From Sphingosinicella xenopeptidilytica (GTDB lineage Bacteria; Pseudomonadota; Alphaproteobacteria; Sphingomonadales; Sphingomonadaceae): a stretch of 64,000 bases of DNA. Below the pieces are notes generated by a model that saw only the letters and a program-made list of their open reading frames with translations, was not told where the DNA came from and ran no database searches. The stretch is from the NCBI RefSeq assembly GCF_042676985.1, contig NZ_JBHTIK010000015.1, positions 124,001-188,000 of the forward strand. The letters run 5' to 3'. Positions 40,648 to 48,211 of this stretch are shown here, one piece after another. The position numbers were made by a program, and so were the translations under genes. How positions within the stretch are numbered: the first letter of the stretch is position 1; every line of letters begins with the position of its first letter.

Positions 40648-40883
40648 GCTGAAGGGTCGGCGTCGGGCTCCAGCAGCCGGTGCAGGTGCACGACGACGTA
40701 CTTCATCGCCGCATCGTCCACCGTGCGCTGCGCATTGGCACGCCACGCGTTTTCCGCGCTCCTGAAGTCCGGGAAGATGCCGACAATGTCGAGTGCGGAG
40801 AGGTCTTCGAATTCGAGCCCGCGCGGATCTGCGACGCGTCCGCCGAACACGAGGTGGAGTTTCTGTTTTTCGGTCTGGTCCAT
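40644..40883 (-). CDS. DUF4170 family protein
   Basis: 79 residues closely following the alphaproteobacterial DUF4170 pattern: KLHLVFGGRV, the EFEDLSALDIVGIFPDF segment, AWRANAQRTVDDA and a final VVVHLHRLLEPD. It looks like a small alpha/beta domain without signal or membrane segment. Function unknown. It follows the gamma carbonic anhydrase gene by 9 bases on the same strand. Confidence 0.9.
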   Translation of the reverse strand: MDQTEKQKLHLVFGGRVADPRGLEFEDLSALDIVGIFPDFRSAENAWRANAQRTVDDAAMKYVVVHLHRLLEPDADPSA

Positions 40884-40892
40884 GCAAGTGCG

Positions 40893-41462
40893 CTATAGCG
40901 CCTCGAACTCGCGCTGCAAGCGTTCCAGCGTCGCACCGACCCAGCGTTCGAAATCCGTCCCCTCCCACGCCCTGTGGTCGCCCTTCGCATAGGCCAGTGC
41001 GTTGCGGTGATAAATGAACGCATTCATCCGGTTCGCGATCCAGCTGTTATGTGTGCGGATCACTTTGGCCGGGGAGCCGACGACGATGCTGTTCGGCGGC
41101 ACCTCGGTGCCGTCGCGCACGAAGGCGTGCTGGCCGACGATGCTGTTGTCGCCGATCACGGCATCGTTGAAAATCGTGGCGTTCACGCCGACGAGCACAT
41201 TGTTGCCGAGCTTGCAGCCATGGATCGTCGCGTGGTGGGTGATGGAGCAATAGTCGCCGATCTCCACCGCGCGGCCCGGCTCGGCGTGGATCATCACGAA
41301 ATCCTGGATGTTCGTGAAGCGCCCGATGCGGATGTGCTCCGCCTCCGATCGCATGACCGCATTGCACCAGACCGAGGCGCCTTCCTCGACACAAACGCGA
41401 CCGTAAAGCTGCGCCGACGGATGGATGAAGGCCGCAGCTTCACAGTCGAGGACGGATGTCAT
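40893..41462 (-). CDS. Gamma carbonic anhydrase-like hexapeptide-repeat protein
   Basis: 189 residues with left-handed beta-helix repeats (GDYCSITHHATIHGCKLGNN, VIGDNSIVGQHAFV). The zinc histidines of gamma-class carbonic anhydrases seem present in MIHAEPG and ITHHATIH. Family members either hydrate CO2 or act as structural proteins; activity cannot be told here. A C-terminal helix (FERWVGATLERLQREFEAL) is typical. The start overlaps the mlaC-like stop by 4 bases. Confidence 0.9.
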   Translation of the reverse strand: MTSVLDCEAAAFIHPSAQLYGRVCVEEGASVWCNAVMRSEAEHIRIGRFTNIQDFVMIHAEPGRAVEIGDYCSITHHATIHGCKLGNNVLVGVNATIFNDAVIGDNSIVGQHAFVRDGTEVPPNSIVVGSPAKVIRTHNSWIANRMNAFIYHRNALAYAKGDHRAWEGTDFERWVGATLERLQREFEAL

Positions 41463-42082
41463 GCGGACTTGCGGTCCCTCATGAACTGAACGAGCGCATC
41501 GAAGCCGTTTTTCTGGATATAGGCCGTGAAATCGGCCTCCTGCGTGAGCGACAGATTCACGCCGGCCACCGTGAGGTTGTCGACAACATACTTGCCGCTT
41601 TCGTTCTTCTTCACGGTCCAGATCGAATCGATCGGCTGTGCGCCGTTCTTGCGGATGACGCGGGCATAAACGTCGATGGTCCCACGCGTGCCGCGGGGTA
41701 CCGTGCGGAGAACCTTGAGCTCGCTGTCCGCGAACTCGAACAGGTTGTCCGTGTAAGTATCGACCACGTAGTTCGGGAACGCCACCTGATAGGCCTGATA
41801 CTGCTGCTTGCTGATCGTCCGCACATGGCGGCGGATAAGGCGGTTGCCGATGTCGGTCACCGCGAAGTTCTCCTTGAGGAGGGCGCGGAACTTGGTGCGA
41901 ACGTCATTCTTGTCGTTCGACTTGTCGCGCAGCACGGCATAGGCGCGCTGGGAGAGGTCGGCAATGAAGACGCCGGCAGCCTTGCCGTTGTCGGCAGGCG
42001 CTGTTGTTTGCGCCGCAAGGCTGACAGCGGGCGTGGCAACGGCGGCCGAGGCAAGAAGAATCGCAATCGCGCGAATGAACAT
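41459..42082 (-). CDS. MlaC-family phospholipid-binding periplasmic protein
   Basis: 207 residues with a signal peptide (cleavage near VSLAAQ, residue 24). The MlaC/Ttg2D fold is shown by VRTKFRALLKENFAVTDIGN and the tail TQEADFTAYIQKNGFDALVQFM. It shuttles phospholipids between outer and inner membrane with the Mla transporter; no mlaDEF genes are near. It could also serve another MCE system, for example for hopanoids. The next gene overlaps by ATGA. Confidence 0.9.
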   Translation of the reverse strand: MFIRAIAILLASAAVATPAVSLAAQTTAPADNGKAAGVFIADLSQRAYAVLRDKSNDKNDVRTKFRALLKENFAVTDIGNRLIRRHVRTISKQQYQAYQVAFPNYVVDTYTDNLFEFADSELKVLRTVPRGTRGTIDVYARVIRKNGAQPIDSIWTVKKNESGKYVVDNLTVAGVNLSLTQEADFTAYIQKNGFDALVQFMRDRKSA

Positions 42083-42111
42083 TGATAGAACTCCGTCCGT
42101 TCGGCGTACGC

Positions 42112-42495
42112 TTAGCGCGACGCCTTCAAGAGATAATCGACGACCGCCTTGCGCTCGTCAGGCTTCTTCAACCCGACAAAGGCCATCGAGGTTCCCGGAA
42201 CCACCTTGCGGGGATTGTCGAGATATGTGTCGAGCTTGTCTGCAGTCCACGTGAAACCGGCTTTCTTCATCGCCGGCGAATAGCGCGGGAAGCTCTTTTC
42301 GCTGCCCGCAGTGCGCCCGATCAGCTTCTTGAGCGATGGCCCCTGACGCGGCTTTTCACCTGCCTGCGCCGGGTCCCAGTGGCAGATACCGCAGCGGCTC
42401 TTGAACAGTTGCGCTCCATCGGCAGCCGCCGCCGGACCGGAAATCAGCACAACGAAAGCTGAGAGGGCAACCAGCTTGAGCGCGCATGTTTTCAT
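42112..42495 (-). CDS. Periplasmic class I cytochrome c
   Basis: 127 residues: signal peptide ending near AAAA-D, haem motif CGICH (Cys35, Cys38, His39), and a probable Met ligand in PGTSMAFVG, as in cytochrome c2 and mitochondrial-type cytochrome c. It probably carries electrons between the bc1 complex and an oxidase or other acceptor. An ATG at 42516 would add seven residues (MEKKATH); I prefer 42495 since the signal peptide then starts with a short basic N-region. Divergent from the DUF2336 gene. Confidence 0.9.
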   Translation of the reverse strand: MKTCALKLVALSAFVVLISGPAAAADGAQLFKSRCGICHWDPAQAGEKPRQGPSLKKLIGRTAGSEKSFPRYSPAMKKAGFTWTADKLDTYLDNPRKVVPGTSMAFVGLKKPDERKAVVDYLLKASR

Positions 42496-42548
42496 GTGGG
42501 TAGCTTTCTTTTCCATGCGTATGGAATGCGCGATCCCCTGTGAATCGG

Positions 42549-42558
42549 CGATTAATCG
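42549..42558. repeat. Ten-base palindrome in a divergent intergenic region
   Basis: CGATTAATCG is a perfect palindrome between the divergent cytochrome c and DUF2336 genes, 91 bases in all. It could be a regulator half-site pair; no family assigned. Confidence 0.3.
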
Positions 42559-42586
42559 GTAATGTTTTTCGGGCTATTGTAAAGGG

Positions 42587-43537
42587 ATGGACCCGCTTCT
42601 GCCCTCTCTTGCCGACGTCGAACGGCTGCAGGAGAACGCGAATCCTGATGCCCGCCGCGCGCTCGCACTGAAGCTCGGGCACAGCTACACGCAGCGCCTG
42701 TTCGGCGACCGCGAACGCGGAATCGCGGACGATATCGTGCGCGCGATCGCCCACGACGTGGAGGTGGAGGTGCGCAAGGCGCTGGCGCAGACCATCGCTT
42801 CAAGCACGGATATTCCGCAGGATGTGGCGCTGCGCATGGCGCACGACGTCATCGAAGTCGCCGAGCCGATCCTGAAGGCGAGCGACCTTCTCGACGACGA
42901 CATGCTGGTCGAAATCGTGAAATCGAGGAGCGAAGACCACCGCGTCGCCATCGCGGCGCGGCCCATAGTGCGGGAGCCGGTTGCCGCGGCGATCGTCGAA
43001 CATGCCGAGGTGCGGGCGGTGTCGACGCTTGCCGCCAACGCCGGTGCGGACATCGCGGAAGCGGCGATGGCGCGTGCCGTCGAACGCTTCGGCGATGAAG
43101 AGGCTGTGGCGATGCCGCTCGCCGATCGCCCATCGCTGCCGCTTGCCATCGCGGAACGGCTCGTTGCACTGGTTTCCAGTCGCCTCCGGGCGCGCATGGC
43201 CGGGGAGGGCGACCGCTTCCAACAGTTCGCGAAGGGGCTTTCGCAGGTTTCCGAAGGCGCGGCGTTCATACTCGGCGGCGGCGAAACGGACGTGCTCGAC
43301 CTCATTGCTATGGTCGATCAGCTGCACGCCGCCGGAAAGCTGCAGCCCTCGCTCGTCATACGGGCGGGGCGGCTCGGTGATCGCGAACTGATGCAGGCGG
43401 TCGTCTCGCGCCTCACCGGGCTTCGGTACGGCCTTGTCGTCGAAGCCTTCGATCAGCCAGACTCCGCGCGGCGGATGCTGCGCGAAGTCGGGCTCGTACC
43501 GTCGGAAATCGACGAAGTGGTACCGGCTGCCGCCTAG
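42587..43537 (+). CDS. DUF2336 domain protein
   Basis: 316 residues of the alphaproteobacterial DUF2336 family: helical, HEAT-like repeats (DVEVEVRKALAQTIASS; EHAEVRAVSTLAANAGADI) with no signal or membrane segment. The N-terminal MDPLLPSLADVERLQENAN start is family-like, and AAAGGG lies before it. Related proteins are sometimes linked to surface or motility phenotypes, but no function is assigned here. Its stop interlocks with the DUF3618 gene (CTAG at 43534-43537). Confidence 0.85.
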   Translation: MDPLLPSLADVERLQENANPDARRALALKLGHSYTQRLFGDRERGIADDIVRAIAHDVEVEVRKALAQTIASSTDIPQDVALRMAHDVIEVAEPILKASDLLDDDMLVEIVKSRSEDHRVAIAARPIVREPVAAAIVEHAEVRAVSTLAANAGADIAEAAMARAVERFGDEEAVAMPLADRPSLPLAIAERLVALVSSRLRARMAGEGDRFQQFAKGLSQVSEGAAFILGGGETDVLDLIAMVDQLHAAGKLQPSLVIRAGRLGDRELMQAVVSRLTGLRYGLVVEAFDQPDSARRMLREVGLVPSEIDEVVPAAA

Positions 43538-44403
43538 GCGAGTTCGGCAGGGCCTTCATCTTCGGCACTGCTACCGTTCACGGTCTTGCCCTTGCCGCGA
43601 ACGGCGGATGTCGCAGACTTCGCGACCTCGGCTGCACCTTCCTTGATCTCGCTGAAACGCAGCTTTGCGGCTTCCTTGATGCCGAGCTCGGCAAGCTTCG
43701 CTTCGCCGGCCGTGCGCGCGACCCGGGCCGCCGTACGCGCCGTCGATGCAAGCTTATCGCGAACAGGGCCGATGGCGCGGTTCTCGCCGCTGCTGCGCGG
43801 GAGCAGAGCGCCGATGATGGCGCCGAGTGCAGCGCCCGCAAGCACGGCAGTGAGCGGGTTCTGGTCAACGCTTTCTGCGGTGCGTTCGCGCGCTCTAGCA
43901 GCCTGCTCCTTCGCACGCTCCGAGTAGTCCGCAGCACGTTCGCGCGCGGTTTCCCAGGCGTCATTGGCATGTTGGCGCGCGGAAGCGAACTTTTCGCCTG
44001 CAACCTCGCGTGCAGCCTGTGCCTTGTGCGTCACCGTTTCGCGCGCCTGCTGCACGGTCTGCTTCACGCTTTCCAGCCGGTCCTTGCCCGGCGCTTCGTT
44101 GCCGAAGTCATCTTCGTACTCGCTCATGGCGGTTGCCTTTCTGCTTTTCCGATGGTGCCGCGCGCCCGCCACCATGCCGGCAAGTGCGCCGACGATGGAG
44201 ATCGCGCCAAGATTGTCGCGCGCTGCCTGGCGGCCGCGTGCAACCAGTTCTGCCCCCCGTTCAGTCGCCGCATCGATCGCCTCGTTTGCGATCGTGCGGG
44301 GATCGAGCCGGTGCCGGATCTCGCCGACGGTCAGCGCGATCCTCCGCCGCGCCTCGGCGGCTTCCGCTTCATAAAGGGCCGTATCGACGGTCTTGTCGTT
44401 CAC
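43534..44403 (-). CDS. DUF3618 membrane-associated coiled protein
   Basis: 289 residues. The N-terminal part (about 15-85) is the DUF3618 domain (RRIALTVGEIRHRLDPRTI) followed by a Gly/Ala-rich possible membrane helix (GAISIVGALAGMVAG). A long Ala/Glu/Arg coiled region follows, with a second Ala/Gly helix (PLTAVLAGAALGAIIGALLP) near residues 180-205. It looks like an envelope-stress or membrane-anchoring protein. It is the third gene of a leftward operon and starts by an ATGA overlap with the DUF1469 gene. Confidence 0.85.
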   Translation of the reverse strand: MNDKTVDTALYEAEAAEARRRIALTVGEIRHRLDPRTIANEAIDAATERGAELVARGRQAARDNLGAISIVGALAGMVAGARHHRKSRKATAMSEYEDDFGNEAPGKDRLESVKQTVQQARETVTHKAQAAREVAGEKFASARQHANDAWETARERAADYSERAKEQAARARERTAESVDQNPLTAVLAGAALGAIIGALLPRSSGENRAIGPVRDKLASTARTAARVARTAGEAKLAELGIKEAAKLRFSEIKEGAAEVAKSATSAVRGKGKTVNGSSAEDEGPAELA

Positions 44404-44756
44404 GTTTCGCTCCGGTGGCGCAGCAGGGATGGGGGCTCGACCACAATCTCAAGGCGCTTGCGTCCTTCAACAAACAGCAGCCACGACGCTCCCGCGGCGA
44501 TCACCGTAACGATCACCACCGCAAGGAAGAAACCGACATGGGGCCCGAGCAACACGACGAGCGCCGTCGCAATCCCCATCAGCGCCACGAACGCCAACGC
44601 GACCGAGGCGCTGAGCAAACCGAGCGGCAACCGCGCAAGCTGGAGCCGTCGTGCGATCTTCGCTTCGGCAATACGAACTTCCGCCTGCAGCAGATCGCCG
44701 CCTTCGTCGACAAGGCGCTCGAAGAGATCGGAGATCTTTACGTCCTGATCGGCCAC
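44400..44756 (-). CDS. Phage-holin-family (DUF1469/YqjE-like) membrane protein
   Basis: 118 residues: an amphipathic N-terminal helix (LFERLVDEGGDLLQAEVRIA), then two membrane helices near residues 43-66 and 70-95. This matches the DUF1469 group, sometimes labelled phage holin, which in E. coli is YqjE. No phage genes are nearby, so a lytic role is unlikely. It sits between a YqjD/ElaB-like gene and a DUF3618 gene, mirroring the yqjD-yqjE arrangement. Confidence 0.87.
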   Translation of the reverse strand: MADQDVKISDLFERLVDEGGDLLQAEVRIAEAKIARRLQLARLPLGLLSASVALAFVALMGIATALVVLLGPHVGFFLAVVIVTVIAAGASWLLFVEGRKRLEIVVEPPSLLRHRSET

Positions 44757-44770
44757 CCCTGTTGGTCCTC

Positions 44771-45199
44771 TCAGGCTTGGGCGTCGTCGTTGCGGCTGGC
44801 TTTGAAGAAGCGCGAGATGATGAAGCCGGCAGCGGCCGCGGCGGCGATCACCAGCACCGGCGAACGGCGCACCATTTCACGCGTGTCGTCGATGATGTCG
44901 TCGACCGTCTTCTCGCGCATCCGCTGCGCGAAGGATTCCACCGAATCGGCGGCTGAATTGATGATGTTCGCGAGCGGCTCCGCCTGCGTGCCTTTCAGCT
45001 TGTCGGCGGCTTCGCGCGTGACATTCGAGACACTGCCAAGCGTTTCGGCGGCGCGGGTCTTGCCTTCCTCGGCAGCGCTGCGCGCCTTCGTCGAGGCTTC
45101 GGTCTTGAACTTGCTGGCTTCAGCCTTGATCGTGGCCAGCCGGTCCGTTTTCGCGGCAACTGGATCGGCAGCAGCAGGCGCGGGGAGAGTGTCGGACAT
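44771..45199 (-). CDS. YqjD/ElaB-like (DUF883-type) tail-anchored protein
   Basis: 142 residues: an Ala/Lys/Glu-rich coiled body and a C-terminal membrane helix (PVLVIAAAAAAGFIISRFF), the layout of the DUF883 family. In E. coli such proteins are stationary-phase, inner-membrane and ribosome-associated. AAAGGAA lies about 7 bases before the ATG at 45199. A possible EcfG promoter is found just upstream, in keeping with a general-stress role. Confidence 0.8.
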   Translation of the reverse strand: MSDTLPAPAAADPVAAKTDRLATIKAEASKFKTEASTKARSAAEEGKTRAAETLGSVSNVTREAADKLKGTQAEPLANIINSAADSVESFAQRMREKTVDDIIDDTREMVRRSPVLVIAAAAAAGFIISRFFKASRNDDAQA

Positions 45200-45234
45200 G
45201 CCAATTCCTTTCGGGCTTACGGGGGCTGTAATAG

Positions 45235-45259
45235 AACAATAGAACAGGATGTTGGTTCC
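45235..45259 (-). promoter_or_regulatory. Possible EcfG (general stress) promoter
   Basis: On the minus strand GGAAC (45259-45255), then 16 bases, then TGTT (45238-45235); the alphaproteobacterial EcfG consensus is GGAAC-N16/17-CGTT. One mismatch. The predicted leader is about 30 bases to the DUF883-like ATG. It overlaps a tandem AATAGAAC duplication (45230-45245). Confidence 0.5.
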
Positions 45260-45376
45260 GTCGTGGGCAAAAACAAGGCGGCATTGCGACAATGGCCGAA
45301 CAAGCGGCGTTGCCCCACGCGCCGAGGCTGATTAAGAGCGCGCACGAACGATATTTTCACCAGCCGGAGCGACGCC

Positions 45377-46657
45377 ATGACCGCGATCATCGACATCCAC
45401 GCCAGACAGATTCTCGACAGCCGCGGCAATCCCACCGTGGAGGTCGAGGTGACGCTGGAGGATGGCGCTTTCGGCCGTGCAGCCGTACCCTCGGGCGCCT
45501 CGACGGGGGCCTATGAGGCGGTGGAGCTTCGCGACGGCGACAAGAGTCGCTGGCTCGGCAAGGGCGTCGAGAAGGCGTGCGCCGCCGTTGATGGTGAAAT
45601 TCAGGATGCCCTGCTCGGCATGGACGCCGAAGACCAGCTCGAACTTGATAGCACGCTGATCGCACTCGATGGCACGCCGAACAAGGCGCGGCTCGGCGCC
45701 AACGCCATTCTCGGCGTCAGCCTCGCGGCAGCAAAGGCAGCAGCGGATTCGCGCGGACTTCCGCTCTACCGCTATGTCGGTGGCGTCTCGGCGAGCGTAC
45801 TGCCGGTGCCGATGATGAACATCCTGAATGGTGGTGCACACGCCGACAACCCGATCGATTTTCAGGAATTCATGATCATGCCGGTCGGCGCCGAGAGCTT
45901 CGGCGAGGGGCTGCGCTGGGGTGCGGAGATCTTCCACACGCTGAAGAAGTCGCTGCACGACAAAGGGCTCGCGACCGCCGTCGGCGACGAGGGCGGCTTC
46001 GCGCCGAACCTGGCGAGCGCCGAAGCCGCGCTCGACTTCATCATGGGCGCGGTGGAAAAGGCCGGTTTCAAGGTGGGTGACGAGGTGATGCTGGCGCTCG
46101 ACTGCGCCTCCACCGAATTCCACAAGAACGGCAAGTACGAGATGACGGGCGAGGGCAAGTCGCTGTCGTCGGCCGAGATGGTGGACTTCCTTGCAAACCT
46201 TTGTGACCGCTACCCGATCATCTCGATCGAAGACGGGATGGGCGAGGACGATTGGGACGGCTGGAAGCTGCTCACCGACCGCGTCGGAAACCGTGTCCAG
46301 CTCGTTGGCGACGACCTCTTCGTGACGAACCCGGCGCGTCTTCGCGACGGCATTGCAAAGGGCACCGCGAACTCCATTCTGGTGAAAGTTAACCAGATTG
46401 GCACGCTCTCCGAAACGCTCGAAGCCGTGAACACGGCGCACCGCGCGCGCTACACGGCGGTGATGTCGCACCGCTCGGGCGAGACTGAGGACGCGACCAT
46501 CGCCGACCTCGCCGTTGCGACGAACTGCGGCCAGATCAAGACCGGCAGCATGGCGCGTTCGGACCGGCTCGCGAAGTACAACCAGCTCATCCGCATCGCC
46601 GAGGAACTGGGCGATGCTGCCACATATGCGGGTCGATCGATTCTCCGCGCAAAATAA
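45377..46657 (+). CDS. eno: Enolase
   Basis: Converts 2-phosphoglycerate to phosphoenolpyruvate. The 426 residues show the N-terminal IHARQILDSRGNPTVEVEV, the loop SGASTGAYEAVELRDGD, the catalytic lysine region LVKVNQIGTLSETLEA, the metal ligands in LALDCASTEF and ISIEDGMGEDDWDGW, and the conserved VMSHRSGETED. GGAG lies before the ATG. FtsB follows closely, as in many alphaproteobacteria, and the PDH genes come next. Confidence 0.97.
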   Translation: MTAIIDIHARQILDSRGNPTVEVEVTLEDGAFGRAAVPSGASTGAYEAVELRDGDKSRWLGKGVEKACAAVDGEIQDALLGMDAEDQLELDSTLIALDGTPNKARLGANAILGVSLAAAKAAADSRGLPLYRYVGGVSASVLPVPMMNILNGGAHADNPIDFQEFMIMPVGAESFGEGLRWGAEIFHTLKKSLHDKGLATAVGDEGGFAPNLASAEAALDFIMGAVEKAGFKVGDEVMLALDCASTEFHKNGKYEMTGEGKSLSSAEMVDFLANLCDRYPIISIEDGMGEDDWDGWKLLTDRVGNRVQLVGDDLFVTNPARLRDGIAKGTANSILVKVNQIGTLSETLEAVNTAHRARYTAVMSHRSGETEDATIADLAVATNCGQIKTGSMARSDRLAKYNQLIRIAEELGDAATYAGRSILRAK

Positions 46658-46660
46658 CGC

Positions 46661-46688
46661 TTGAATCATTGGGATTCGCGTGATTCAA
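46661..46688 (+). repeat. Perfect inverted repeat between eno and ftsB
   Basis: TTGAATCA (46661-46668) and TGATTCAA (46681-46688) are perfect reverse complements around a 12-base loop, 3 bases after the eno stop and 8 bases before the ftsB GTG. No T-run follows. It may stabilise the eno mRNA 3' end or limit ftsB translation, whose ribosome-binding site AAAGGCGG begins at the right arm. Confidence 0.6.
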
Positions 46689-46696
46689 AGGCGGAC

Positions 46697-47011
46697 GTGA
46701 GCGAACCCGTCCGCCTTGTCTCCTATATCCGCTCAGCGTGGCTTCCCGCGCTGTGTATTGGCCTCGTCGCGTTCTTCGGATGGCACGCGGTTGCGGGCGA
46801 TACGGGCATTCTCGCGCTCGGCGGCTACAAGGCCGAAGAGGTGCGTCTTGCGAAGGAAGCGGCCGTGGTCGCGAAGCGCAAGGCGGATCTTGAGCGCAAG
46901 GTTGCGCTCCTCAGCCCCTCGAAGGTCGATCCCGACCTTGCCGACGAGCTCGTGCGCGAGAATCTGGGCCTCGTCCGCGAAGACGAGTTCGTCATCCGTC
47001 TCGACAAATAA
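46697..47011 (+). CDS. ftsB: Septum formation initiator (FtsB/DivIC family)
   Basis: 104-residue bitopic division protein: short N-terminus, one membrane helix (about residues 11-31), a coiled coil (KAEEVRLAKEAAVVAKRKADLERKV) and the family tail ENLGLVREDEFVIRL. GTG at 46697 is chosen since AAAGGCGG precedes it; a TTG at 46661 would add 12 residues unlike the family. It would bridge FtsL and FtsQ in the divisome. Confidence 0.88.
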   Translation: MSEPVRLVSYIRSAWLPALCIGLVAFFGWHAVAGDTGILALGGYKAEEVRLAKEAAVVAKRKADLERKVALLSPSKVDPDLADELVRENLGLVREDEFVIRLDK

Positions 47012-47034
47012 GCGATCAAGGTTCGCGCTCGCGC

Positions 47035-47064
47035 TTGAACTTTACACGCGGTCGCACGTATAGC
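47035..47064 (+). promoter_or_regulatory. Promoter of the pdh operon
   Basis: TTGAAC (47035-47040), 18-base spacer, TATAGC (47059-47064). Transcription would start near 47071, giving a leader of about 40 bases with a GAGAGGGG site before the presumed pdhA start. Confidence 0.6.
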
Positions 47065-47109
47065 GGCGGTGAAGTAAAAAACTTTACCCTGCGAACCAGA
47101 GGAGGGGAT

Positions 47110-48211
47110 TATCGCCGCGCGAACCAAAGAGGCGAAAACTGCGCCCAAGCCCAAACCTGCCGCTCGTAAAACAAAAACGGAAGCGCAGCACCGCAAATCC
47201 GAAGCGCGCGAGGGGCTGGACCGTCTGCCCGACTATTCCCCTTACAAGGCCAGCGTCGACGAACTCCTCGATTTCTACCGCCAAATGCTGCTCATCCGCC
47301 GTTTCGAAGAAAAGGCCGGCCAGCTTTACGGCATGGGGCTGATTGGCGGCTTCTGCCACCTCTACATCGGACAGGAAGCGGTCGTCGTCGGCCTCCAGTC
47401 CGCGCTCAAGGCCGGCGACAGCGTCATCACCGGTTACCGGGACCACGGCCACATGCTCGCCTGCGGCATCGAATCGCGCGCCGTGATGGCGGAGTTGACC
47501 GGTCGCGCCGCGGGCATTTCGAAGGGCAAGGGCGGCTCGATGCACATGTTCAGCGTCGAGCACGGCTTCTACGGCGGCCACGGCATCGTTGCCGCGCAGG
47601 TGCCGCTCGGCACCGGGCTTGCTTTCGCACACAAGTACAAGGGCGACGGCAACGTCTGCCTCACCTATTTCGGCGACGGCGCGGCGAACCAGGGCCAAGT
47701 GTACGAAAGCTTCAACATGGCGGAGCTGTGGAAGCTCCCCGTGGTTTATGTGATCGAGAACAACCAGTACGCCATGGGCACCAGCGTCAACCGCGCGAGC
47801 GCGGAAGACCAGCTTTACCGTCGCGGCGAGAGTTTCCGCATCGAAGGCATCCAGGTGAACGGCATGGATGTGCTCGAAGTGCGTGGTGCCGCCCAGATGG
47901 CCATCGAATGGGTCCGCTCGGGCAAGGGCCCGCTGCTCCTCGAGCTGAAGACCTACCGCTATCGCGGCCATTCCATGTCCGACCCCGCGAAATACCGGTC
48001 GCGCGAGGAAGTGCAGGCGATGCGCGAAAAGTCCGATCCGATCGAGGCCGCGAAAAAGCACCTGCTGGCGGCAGGCGTGGACGAAGCGAAGCTCAAGGAT
48101 ATCGAGAAGGAGGTGCGGGCCATCGTCAACGATTCTGCCGACTTCGCCGAGCAGGCGCCCGAGCCGGAGCTTTCCGAGCTGTATACCGACGTGCTGGTGG
48201 GGAGTTACTAA
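47110..48211 (+). CDS. pdhA: Pyruvate dehydrogenase E1 component subunit alpha; 5' end shows frameshift and no usual start
   Basis: TPP-dependent E1 alpha, which decarboxylates pyruvate. The body is intact: MLLIRRFEEKAGQLYGMGLI, the TPP motif GDGAANQGQVYESFN, and the loop YRYRGHSMSDPAKYR. The first ATG in frame (47285) would cut off the conserved SVDELLDFYRQ. Upstream, this frame has no ATG, GTG or TTG back to the stop at 47075. In the other frame, after GAGAGGGG (47099-47106), ATC at 47110 opens AARTKEAKTAPKPKPA, a typical Ala/Lys/Pro-rich PdhA start, but it stops at 47167-47169. Removing one C in the CCC at 47159-47161 joins the two frames. Coordinates assume this joined gene; a plain 308-residue version starts at 47285. 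Confidence 0.85.

Noticed and set aside
44400..44756. Holin-like protein taken as a prophage remnant
   Set aside because: No endolysin, integrase or structural phage genes nearby; the neighbours fit the yqjD-yqjE type envelope operon.
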